DNA from: JADJXV01 sp964527785
Lineage (GTDB): Bacteria; Bacteroidota; Ignavibacteria; Kapaibacteriales; UBA961
Reading direction: 5' to 3'
Assembly (NCBI GenBank): GCA_964527785.1
Contig: CAZGNO010000058.1
Coordinates: forward strand, 1-22,227
DNA length: 22,227 bases
Under the pieces are notes generated by a model. That model was given only the letters and a program-made list of their open reading frames with translations, was not told the DNA's origin and did no database searches. Positions 7,705 through 14,152 of this stretch are shown piece after piece. The translations under genes and the position numbers were made by a program. Within the stretch, counting starts at the first letter, position 1, and each line of letters opens with the position of its first letter.

Positions 7705-7863
7705 TTACGGACGGATACCGGTATCAAACCATACGGCTGTAATAATTCCTGAATTTCCATCTTCTACTACTATCGGGTCGGTTGTTCCACCGAGAATTGC
7801 ATTCATATCTATAGCTGAAAGTTCTTCTATACTTACGAGGTCGAGAATTGAGGCATTATTCAT
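7705..7863 (-). CDS. Double-glycine-leader peptide, array copy 8 (first in array)
   Basis: A 52-residue peptide, the first of the array after the FN3 gene. It starts MNNASILDLVSIEELS; the leader ends IDMNAILGG and the core begins TTDPIVVEDGNSG and ends IITAVWFDTGIRP. The leader is the most diverged of copies 5-8 while the core differs from copies 5-7 by one residue (Asp for Ser). Unlike the others it has a plausible Shine-Dalgarno site: GGAG lies about eight bases before the ATG. It starts 67 bases after the FN3 stop, consistent with one transcript. Confidence 0.8.
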   Translation of the reverse strand: MNNASILDLVSIEELSAIDMNAILGGTTDPIVVEDGNSGIITAVWFDTGIRP

Positions 7864-7930
7864 TTACATTCTCCAAAAAAATATAAGGGATAAATTATTT
7901 TGATACTCTTTAATTCTGTCTTTAGAAATT

Positions 7931-8554
7931 CTATGGGATAATCTTTAAAATCGGCGAACTCCATGCTCCAATTCCTGCCGAATTAACTGCCGCCACTCTA
8001 AACCAAAACTTCGATCCGCTTGACAAGCCACCCATCAAATATTTTGCTTTTGTACTTACAGCACCGGATGTCCAACTTGTTGATGTCGGAGGATCTGTAC
8101 TCCGCTCTATAATATAGCTGCTCGAGCCATGCACTGTTTTCCATTTAAGTTCTACCATTCCCGGATTTGCACCTTCTAAAACTGTGAAGTTTTGAGGTGC
8201 GGGGAGTAGCCCTGCAGCCCCTGCTTCCGAACGAACTTGCATCCCTGCACTAAGTATTATAGTTTCATCACCGCCGCTTTTCAGCTCTACATAATTTCTT
8301 GCTTGTTTAATTAAGTCTCTTAGTTCTTGGCGTTTACCGTCTAAAGCCGATTGTTTTGTTTTTAATAACAGCTTCAAATTTTCTATTTCTTGACTTGCAG
8401 CATCTACTTCCACTGCTTTTGCATTGAGCACCGAAGGTGACGGAATGGGCGAATCAAAATTCACATTATTTGCCAATCCGTTTGCTATTGACTGGGCTAC
8501 TCCCGTTAACTCTTGAGTTGAGATACTCGCCACATCTAACTTAACTTTTGCCAT
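7931..8554 (-). CDS. Coiled-coil plus fibronectin type III protein heading the peptide operon
   Basis: A 207-residue protein with no signal peptide, lipobox or membrane segment. Residues 1-48 are of unknown fold (MAKVKLDVASIS start), residues about 50-92 are a charged helical stretch likely to form a coiled coil, and residues about 118-207 form one fibronectin type III domain (FTVLEGANPGMVELKWK, then KFWFRVAAVNSAGIGAWSSP). FN3 domains mediate binding or spacing, often outside the cell, but an export route is not obvious here. It lies directly upstream of the eight peptide genes on the same strand behind a consensus promoter, so it is probably co-expressed with them. I do not recognise its role; a scaffold, carrier or surface display partner are possibilities only. 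Confidence 0.85.
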   Translation of the reverse strand: MAKVKLDVASISTQELTGVAQSIANGLANNVNFDSPIPSPSVLNAKAVEVDAASQEIENLKLLLKTKQSALDGKRQELRDLIKQARNYVELKSGGDETIILSAGMQVRSEAGAAGLLPAPQNFTVLEGANPGMVELKWKTVHGSSSYIIERSTDPPTSTSWTSGAVSTKAKYLMGGLSSGSKFWFRVAAVNSAGIGAWSSPILKIIP

Positions 8555-8598
8555 TGGTGTTTTTTAAAACATATTCTCGTTTTTGAATTTCTTTGATA

Positions 8599-8630
8599 CA
8601 AACTTACGAACTTTTTAGTTACAATGCAAA
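8599..8630 (-). promoter_or_regulatory. Consensus Bacteroidota promoter for the FN3-peptide operon
   Basis: On the minus strand TTTG (8627-8630) is followed after 20 bases by TAAGTTTG (8599-8606). This matches the TTTG / N19-21 / TAnnTTTG arrangement known for Bacteroidota housekeeping promoters. Transcription would start near 8592, about 38 bases before the FN3 start codon. It is the best promoter match I found in the window. Confidence 0.65.
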
Positions 8631-8776
8631 TTTTATTTTTTAATTTTCAATTATTTTTTTCAACCCTTCAACCATTTTACCAAATTTTTTATAACTATCT
8701 ATTATTTTCAAATTCATTTTTCACAAAATATATAGTAATTACAAGCTGTTTTGATATATATTTTTGCTGATTGAGA

Positions 8777-9010
8777 TTTGATTTACTAAAATATGATTCC
8801 AAAATCAACGAAAATGAATTCTTTTTTGTTAAAAATGGATTCAAAAACACAAAAATTGACTTCCTTTTCAGGAAGAATGAACTCAATATTTGTAGGAGTA
8901 AATTCTTTTATCAAAAAAGAGACTTCCAAACCAACGACAATGAATCGCTTTTAGCAAAAAAGGAATTCAAAATCAACGGAATTGAACTATTTTGCATTAA
9001 AAAACACCTT
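8777..9010. repeat. Degenerate 42-base tandem repeat (about 5.5 units)
   Basis: Read in the plus-strand frame from 8771 the repeat encodes a 14-residue period with the loose pattern F-F-x-x-K-N-x-F-K-I-N-x-x-E: units start at 8777, 8819, 8861, 8903, 8945 and a partial one at 8987. The core words are AAAAAGGAATTCAAAATC-like. The copies have diverged substantially but without frame-breaking indels. It could be a decayed minisatellite, or the remains or low-complexity part of a coding region. Confidence 0.65.
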
Positions 9011-9054
9011 TAAATCCATATTTTTAGCATATAAAAACACCTTAAGGAATTAAG

Positions 9055-9070
9055 ACTTTTTTAAAAAAGT
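9055..9070. repeat. 16-base perfect palindrome
   Basis: ACTTTTTTAAAAAAGT is its own reverse complement. It sits between the 42-base repeat and the possible folP promoter. It could be a protein-binding dyad, but so AT-rich a palindrome can arise by chance. Confidence 0.35.
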
Positions 9071-9163
9071 GGCTTTTTAAGGGGGAATACGCCAATTTTT
9101 GTGCTTTTGTCTTTGAAATATCCTTGTTTTATCTCTTATTGAACCTGTAGCTTACTTTTTACT

Positions 9164-9192
9164 TTTGTTTGCTGAGCAATGAAGTATATTTG
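9164..9192 (+). promoter_or_regulatory. Possible plus-strand promoter upstream of folP
   Basis: TTTG (9164-9167) and TATATTTG (9185-9192) are spaced by 17 bases, slightly short of the 19-21 usual for Bacteroidota promoters. Use of this site would give a leader of nearly 190 bases before folP, with no obvious structured element. Confidence 0.35.
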
Positions 9193-9387
9193 CAGCTACT
9201 CTAAATCAAATTGAACTTGTAGAAACCGATGAGTTACGTAGGACTAACGCCTAAACTTATTCAAAATTGTATATTTTTGAAGTTCTATACAAGAATTTTT
9301 TTTTAGTTTTCCACATTTATTTCTATTATTAGTACTAATATTCTCAATATGTAAGATAACTATTTACAAAAAGTAGGACAAACCCTG

Positions 9388-10194
9388 ATGCAACAAGAAC
9401 ATTTTCCAAAAATCATGGGAATAGTAAATGTAACCCCTGATTCATTTTCTGACGGCGGATTATACTCAAATGCTAACAATGCCATTAATCATGCTCTGAA
9501 ATTGATAGACGAAGGTGCAAACATTCTCGATATTGGGGGAGAGAGCTCTCGTCCTAATGCCGAAACGATTTCTATAGATGAAGAGCTCGAAAGAGTGATA
9601 CCGGTGATTGAGGGTATACGAAAAGTTGATACGACAATAGATATCTCAATTGATACAGTCAAATACGAAGTAGCTGTAGCAGCTCTTGAAGCTGGAGCCG
9701 GCATTATCAACGATATATCGGGACTTACAAATGACAAGCGCTTGGCATCGCTGGCTGCAGAGCATAATGTGCCGTTGATAGTAATGCATATGCAAGGCAC
9801 ACCTCGAATCATGCAAAAGAATCCGAGCTATTCTAATGTAGTAGAGGATGTTTTTTCCGATTTATCCGGGAAAATCAGATATGCTCAATCAGTTGGGGTT
9901 ACAAATATAATGGCTGATATAGGTATAGGGTTCGGGAAAACTACCGAACATAACTGGACACTACTCAGAAATCTCAAAAGATTTGAGGGGTTAGGCGTTC
10001 CTATGGTACTTGGTATCTCGAGAAAATCGTTCTTGGGGAAGCTATTGGGTATTGAGCACCCTATTGATCGTGATATTGCAACAGGATTGCTTCACGCGCT
10101 TCTGCTTGGTGAGAATGTAGAAGTTATCCGAGTACATGAAGTAAATCAAATGGCAGCACTTAGAAAATTGTGGAAAGAGCTGAAGACAGTTTAG
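9388..10194 (+). CDS. folP: Dihydropteroate synthase
   Basis: This 268-residue cytoplasmic enzyme joins p-aminobenzoate to dihydropterin pyrophosphate in folate synthesis and is the sulfonamide target. Motifs in order are GIVNVTPDSFSDGG near the N-terminus, DIGGESSRP, SIDT, NDISG, VMHMQGTP, DIGIGFGKT, GISRKSFLG and the C-terminal RVHEV. Length is typical and the start places the first beta strand normally; AGGA lies about 12 bases upstream. One oddity is DIGIGFGKT where most family members have DPGxGFGK: Ile replaces Pro next to the conserved Asp. It stands alone on the plus strand and is closed by a shared terminator. No other folate gene is nearby. Confidence 0.95.
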   Translation: MQQEHFPKIMGIVNVTPDSFSDGGLYSNANNAINHALKLIDEGANILDIGGESSRPNAETISIDEELERVIPVIEGIRKVDTTIDISIDTVKYEVAVAALEAGAGIINDISGLTNDKRLASLAAEHNVPLIVMHMQGTPRIMQKNPSYSNVVEDVFSDLSGKIRYAQSVGVTNIMADIGIGFGKTTEHNWTLLRNLKRFEGLGVPMVLGISRKSFLGKLLGIEHPIDRDIATGLLHALLLGENVEVIRVHEVNQMAALRKLWKELKTV

Positions 10195-10217
10195 AGGATT
10201 GAATTCTTATCTGTAAT

Positions 10218-10250
10218 AAAGAAGGGCAGAAATTATTTCTGCCCTTCTTT
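10218..10250. terminator. Bidirectional terminator between folP and the response regulator
   Basis: The arms AAAGAAGGGCAGAAA and TTTCTGCCCTTCTTT form a 15-pair perfect stem with a three-base loop. It lies between two converging genes and has A-rich and T-rich flanks on both sides, so it can end transcripts from both strands. Confidence 0.85.
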
Positions 10251-10251
10251 A

Positions 10252-10965
10252 CTATTCATCGTCTATATCCATATCAGTCTCCGGTTCATCGGGCATTTGC
10301 TCCCTCATACGATACCCAACGCCTCGAATTGATTGTAAAATTCTAGATGAACCCACTTTTTCAATTTTAGAACGTAAGCGTTTGATATACACATCTATTA
10401 TATTAGATTCAGTATCGAAATTATGTTTCCAAACGTGTTGAGTTATCATGCTCCTGGACACAATACGATTCTTATTACGCATCAAATACTCCAAGAGAGC
10501 ATATTCCTTCGTTGTAAGCTCAATTTCCTTGCCCCATCTGAACGCTACGTGTGCAATTGTATCCAACGACAAATCTGCGCAAATTAGTTTAGTCGTTTTT
10601 TCAGCAGATGAACGGCGCATAATTGACCGCAAGCGGGCAGCAAGTTCCTCAAAATGAAACGGCTTCGCCAAATAATCATCTGCACCTAAGTCCAGCCCCG
10701 TTACACGATCTTCGGTAGTCCCCCGTGCTGTTAGCATTAATACCGGTACCGACTTACCGGCAGCACGTATATCCTTCAACACAGAAAAGCCATCTTTTTT
10801 GGGAAGCATCACATCCAAAACAATTGCATCGAAATGATTGTTGATTGCCATGTCTAGTCCCATTTCACCGTCAGAAGCAGTTTCTACAATGTAGCGTTCT
10901 TCTTCAAGACCATTTTTGATGAAGTTGGCAACTTTACGTTCGTCTTCTACAACTAAAATTCTCAT
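10252..10965 (-). CDS. OmpR/PhoB-family response regulator
   Basis: A 237-residue DNA-binding response regulator. The receiver domain (1-about 115) shows the acidic pocket VVEDE, phospho-acceptor Asp51 in VLDVMLP, Thr79 in LTA and Lys101 in LAKPF. A winged-helix trans_reg_C domain follows (about 127-222; LTTKEYALLEYL and the C-terminal RGVGYR hairpin). The last 14 residues are an acidic tail (PDEPETDMDIDDE), which is unusual for the family. The receiver resembles CusR/CopR-type regulators but the signal is unknown. No histidine kinase is adjacent; upstream, 45 bases away on the same strand, is a large secreted-protein gene, so they may share a transcript. The TPR kinase at 4047 is a conceivable but unsupported partner. 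Confidence 0.92.
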   Translation of the reverse strand: MRILVVEDERKVANFIKNGLEEERYIVETASDGEMGLDMAINNHFDAIVLDVMLPKKDGFSVLKDIRAAGKSVPVLMLTARGTTEDRVTGLDLGADDYLAKPFHFEELAARLRSIMRRSSAEKTTKLICADLSLDTIAHVAFRWGKEIELTTKEYALLEYLMRNKNRIVSRSMITQHVWKHNFDTESNIIDVYIKRLRSKIEKVGSSRILQSIRGVGYRMREQMPDEPETDMDIDDE

Positions 10966-11010
10966 TTAATTCTTCTCTTGAAAGAGTGAATACGCAAGAC
11001 AAGTAAATTT

Positions 11011-13962
11011 CTATTTCTTTTTAACAAATATCGGATATACTTCACGTGTTCCGCTCGACAATTCAATACTGAGGTAATACATTCCGTTGGCGGCAACTCC
11101 TTCACGCGTGTTACCGTCCCAATGATCGCAATATGCAATTCCTGTATAACGAGTCTGACCGGTTACAGGTTCAGCAACCAAGCGGTTTGCCTGATCATAG
11201 ATTCTGATGGTTACATTTGTTTCCTGAGGAACGGAGTAAATAACCTGCGCAATTTCAAGAGGTGGGGCAAACGGATTAGGTGACACCAGCGAAATATATT
11301 TCACAATAATATTAGTGACCAATGTATCTGTACGGATACACCCCATGTCACAACATAAACGAAGTATTGCTGCAGAATCACGAAGATTCATAGGAACATC
11401 CCAGTCAAAACCATTGTTTGAAAAAGGAATATCATCTACATGACGAAATGTTTTACCGGAATCAACCGAAACATAAATACCGATAGTATCGCATGCAAGC
11501 GATGAAGGAATTGAAAGGGCATCCCATGTAATTTTACGGGAAGGGCAAGCAATCGTGGGCGGTGGGTCAATAGTAACCGCCAACGGAGCAGGACGTACCA
11601 TAACCGGATACACATCAGATGTGTCTATCACATTGATACGAGAACCAAAACCAATGACACGGAAACTTATTGAACTGTCTTTATATGCTGAATCGCATGG
11701 GAAGACAGGCAGGCACGGGACATTTGTTGAGAACAAAAATGACGGTACTACCGTAGTCATTGCTTGAAGTGTTATCCATGTGGAATCACCTCGATATTGC
11801 AACACCAGTGAATCCAGACAAGAAGCAATACCAATAATTTCTATCGGATAACCAATCGAAAAGACACTATCTTTTGCAGGGGAAGAAACAACTACTTGTG
11901 GCGTAGGAAACCTGATTATCGCCGAAGAATCCTTTAGATCCTTGCTGTTTGCACTTTGAATTATTAGCCGACCTTCTATACCAAGCCGTGAAGAATCTAC
12001 TCTAAAAGTATAGGAAAGAGTATCCGGATCATTCGAGAAATTGACTTCTAAAGTGTCTTTCTGCTCAAGTCGAACAGTATCACTATACCGTTGGAAGAAA
12101 ATGTGAACTTTGTCCTGACCTTTGAGAAGATTTGTCCATCTGACTGTTACAGAATCCCCCAAGCAATATTCTTGTGAAGGTGTAAGCTGAACCTTGGGTT
12201 CAAATATTTGTAAGGAACCGGGTATGCGTCGCCCATACAAATAGGTTCGATTGAGCGTTGTAACGACAACATCATTTGCACCATCACCTTCCAAATCAGC
12301 CACTTCGAGTGAAGTAATAGTTTCGTCAGGGAAATTAAGCACTTTGAGTGTATCGAACGGATGTCCCAATCGAAGCTCAGGAGTGCTGTAATCACGCAAG
12401 CGAAGAATATATACATTCGAACGATCTACCACAAAAATTTCATTTTTTTCATCAATTGCACCATCGAAATCATTGACAGCAGCTACCCAACCGTTTATTG
12501 GAGCAGAAACAACAGTATCAAACGCAGTAAGGAATGTTCCCGGTTTATTAATTTTCTCAATAGCTGCACCGGTACGCCAGCGTAATACATACAAACGGCT
12601 TCCGGGATATGCAAATTCTTTCGAACTTTGGGTCACTACAATCTCATTACCGGGGTTATTGGGATAATACGGTAACAGTTCATTGGTTGAAGTGCCGTCA
12701 ACATTTCCTACCCCAACAGACCAATAATGATTTAACGCACCATTAAAAGACGGAAGAATCGGATCATTTGGAGTAGTAACCGGATCACCTTGTGCATTAT
12801 ACAAATGTAATCGTGAGCCACCTCGTGATGAGTCAATACCCTTATACTCTTCTGCTACAAGCACGAACCAATTTTCAGCATTAACTGCCCCACCGTCTGT
12901 TAGTTTTACATAATACGGACGAATAAGCGGACGATTTCTCCCGGCATCCAGAAGTGATGTAAGTTCACGTGGAGCAATCCCTTCATTAATCTGCCCACTC
13001 TGAATATCAAACGACATCAAATAGGGTCTGTCACCAAACGTTGAAACTGTAATCGGGTTTGAAAGTAATTCAGTGATGTTATTGCTGGGCATCACCGGTA
13101 ATGCCATTCCTATACGACCGCCTCCCAGTCCTGCAATTGAGGGTGAATAAAGCGAGACTTCAGGACCTAATGTGAGTCGCCTTGTATCCAGATCCTTTAC
13201 ATCCGGCAAGGGGAACGTAGTATAGATAGTTGCTGTATTAAATTGGGCTAGCCCGCGATAATATGGTACATCACCTGTTATAACCGAAGGTATGGCAGGT
13301 TTTGACATATTAACGGCTGCATAAACAGTCGTTTGCCCTCCATTACTTCTTCCAAGAACAGGTGTAATGCTACCGAAAAGATTGGGGTCGAATACCCCTA
13401 CATTGATACTCATACGTTTGATAAGAACTACACTGTCTTTTGTTTTATCAAATCCGGCAATGTAGGAATAAATCAAACTGTCTTGAATGTTTTCAGCTTC
13501 GATTGTTTCAAGTCCCATTACGACCGGTGCTGTGGTCGTAGCGGTCGGCTCTACTGCATTAGAGTCGTAAAGAACGGAAATTCCCCTGATATAATTAACA
13601 TAGGAAGGTAGAGGAGTACGTGTGAGCAGTTTGCCTGAACCGTCAATTACAACAATGTGGTCTTTAATAACCGCCGTTATTTCATTTGGTGACCAAAGAA
13701 ACGTAGATAGTATCTTGGGATTGCTTTTAATATTACCGATAAGCGGCTGGACATCTCCTGAAATTTCTACTGTAGACCATTTAAGAACAATAGAATCAAC
13801 CGACTGCTTCAGAGAGGGTATGGACTGTGAACGTGTTGCCTCCATATTTCCATTTGGATACAACCAGTTAGCCGGACTTCCTGCTTGAGCATATATACAA
13901 CTGCTACAAGCAAAAAAGCCAAGTAAACTCACCAGAGATTTGAGCAAAAAACGAGCCGTCAT
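11011..13962 (-). CDS. Large secreted protein with FG-GAP-like repeats and T9SS-type C-terminal domain
   Basis: About 983 residues from the ATG at 13962, chosen because it puts a signal peptide (TARFLLKSLVSLLGFFACSS) at the very N-terminus; the ATG at 14010 would add 16 residues before it. The middle carries repeats of the FG-GAP/VCBS type with acidic calcium-loop-like stretches (VADLEGDGANDVVV; VNDFDGAIDEKNEIF), suggesting a beta-propeller. Around the final third are Ig-like beta domains. The last 85 residues (SPNPFAPP to the FVKKK end, with YDQANRLV and DHWDGNTREG) look like a FlgD-like/type A T9SS sorting domain. It is probably exported to the cell surface or released. The substrate is unknown. 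It precedes the response regulator by 45 bases on the same strand. Confidence 0.85.
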   Translation of the reverse strand: MTARFLLKSLVSLLGFFACSSCIYAQAGSPANWLYPNGNMEATRSQSIPSLKQSVDSIVLKWSTVEISGDVQPLIGNIKSNPKILSTFLWSPNEITAVIKDHIVVIDGSGKLLTRTPLPSYVNYIRGISVLYDSNAVEPTATTTAPVVMGLETIEAENIQDSLIYSYIAGFDKTKDSVVLIKRMSINVGVFDPNLFGSITPVLGRSNGGQTTVYAAVNMSKPAIPSVITGDVPYYRGLAQFNTATIYTTFPLPDVKDLDTRRLTLGPEVSLYSPSIAGLGGGRIGMALPVMPSNNITELLSNPITVSTFGDRPYLMSFDIQSGQINEGIAPRELTSLLDAGRNRPLIRPYYVKLTDGGAVNAENWFVLVAEEYKGIDSSRGGSRLHLYNAQGDPVTTPNDPILPSFNGALNHYWSVGVGNVDGTSTNELLPYYPNNPGNEIVVTQSSKEFAYPGSRLYVLRWRTGAAIEKINKPGTFLTAFDTVVSAPINGWVAAVNDFDGAIDEKNEIFVVDRSNVYILRLRDYSTPELRLGHPFDTLKVLNFPDETITSLEVADLEGDGANDVVVTTLNRTYLYGRRIPGSLQIFEPKVQLTPSQEYCLGDSVTVRWTNLLKGQDKVHIFFQRYSDTVRLEQKDTLEVNFSNDPDTLSYTFRVDSSRLGIEGRLIIQSANSKDLKDSSAIIRFPTPQVVVSSPAKDSVFSIGYPIEIIGIASCLDSLVLQYRGDSTWITLQAMTTVVPSFLFSTNVPCLPVFPCDSAYKDSSISFRVIGFGSRINVIDTSDVYPVMVRPAPLAVTIDPPPTIACPSRKITWDALSIPSSLACDTIGIYVSVDSGKTFRHVDDIPFSNNGFDWDVPMNLRDSAAILRLCCDMGCIRTDTLVTNIIVKYISLVSPNPFAPPLEIAQVIYSVPQETNVTIRIYDQANRLVAEPVTGQTRYTGIAYCDHWDGNTREGVAANGMYYLSIELSSGTREVYPIFVKKK

Positions 13963-14152
13963 TTGTTCTTTGGGATTGGTAGGAAATAGTTTTACCGCTA
14001 AAATAATCAATTTTTTGAAAGGTAACGCACAATTGTCGTGCCGTAGTGATATTCCTACCTTGTTTTACCGTTAATTAATTTGGTTTTCACACTAATTTTG
14101 CTTAATTTAGATTTAATCTTAATAAGTACTGTCTGTCTGAATAGCAACAATC
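13963..14152. promoter_or_regulatory. Divergent promoter region between the secreted protein and the porin operon
   Basis: This 190-base gap serves two diverging genes. TAATTTTG at 14093-14100 matches the TAnnTTTG -7 box on the plus strand, but no TTTG is at the right distance upstream. GGTAGGAA (13978-13985) and TTCCTACC (14052-14059) form a spaced inverted repeat that might be an operator. I do not see a Fur-type box despite the iron-related operon downstream. Confidence 0.35.

Larger units (their letters stand above)
6185..7863 (-). repeat. Tandem array of eight peptide genes, period about 197-225 bases
   Basis: Eight head-to-tail units have stops at 6185, 6410, 6607, 6828, 7047, 7264, 7481 and 7705. 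Successive periods are 225, 197, 221, 219, 217, 217 and 224 bases. The 7047-7263 and 7264-7480 units are identical and the unit starting at 7481 is nearly so. Conservation covers both genes and spacers in copies 5-7 but is concentrated in the genes elsewhere. The units lack the short fixed repeat plus unique spacer layout of a CRISPR array. Confidence 0.9.
8555..9387. other. Long AT-rich intergenic region upstream of folP
   Basis: This 833-base region separates the FN3-peptide operon (minus) from folP (plus). It contains the FN3 promoter, a degenerate 42-base tandem repeat at 8777-9010, a direct repeat AAAAACACCTT (9000-9010 and 9033-9043), a 16-base perfect palindrome at 9055-9070 and a possible plus-strand promoter at 9164-9192. 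I find no convincing protein gene and no tRNA. Confidence 0.6.

Noticed and set aside
6185..7863. Array considered as a CRISPR
   Set aside because: Units are about 200 bases, lack short fixed repeats with unique spacers, and encode conserved peptides.
6219..7903. Several plus-strand frames over the peptide array, each repeating GRIPVSNHTAV-type text
   Set aside because: They are antisense shadows of the peptide genes. Third-position variation and leader consensus fit the minus strand.
8695..8886. 63-codon minus-strand frame in the AT-rich intergenic region
   Set aside because: Biased Phe/Lys/Ser composition expected of AT-rich DNA and antisense to the repeat; no supporting context.
8771..9013. 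80-codon plus-strand frame over the 42-base repeat as a real gene
   Set aside because: The sequence is a low-complexity periodic repeat with no ribosome site; I list it as a repeat, not as a coding sequence.
13963..14152. Fur-type iron box in front of the porin-imelysin operon
   Set aside because: I found no GATAATGATAATC-like dyad; the only dyad (GGTAGGAA/TTCCTACC) is widely spaced and does not resemble one.
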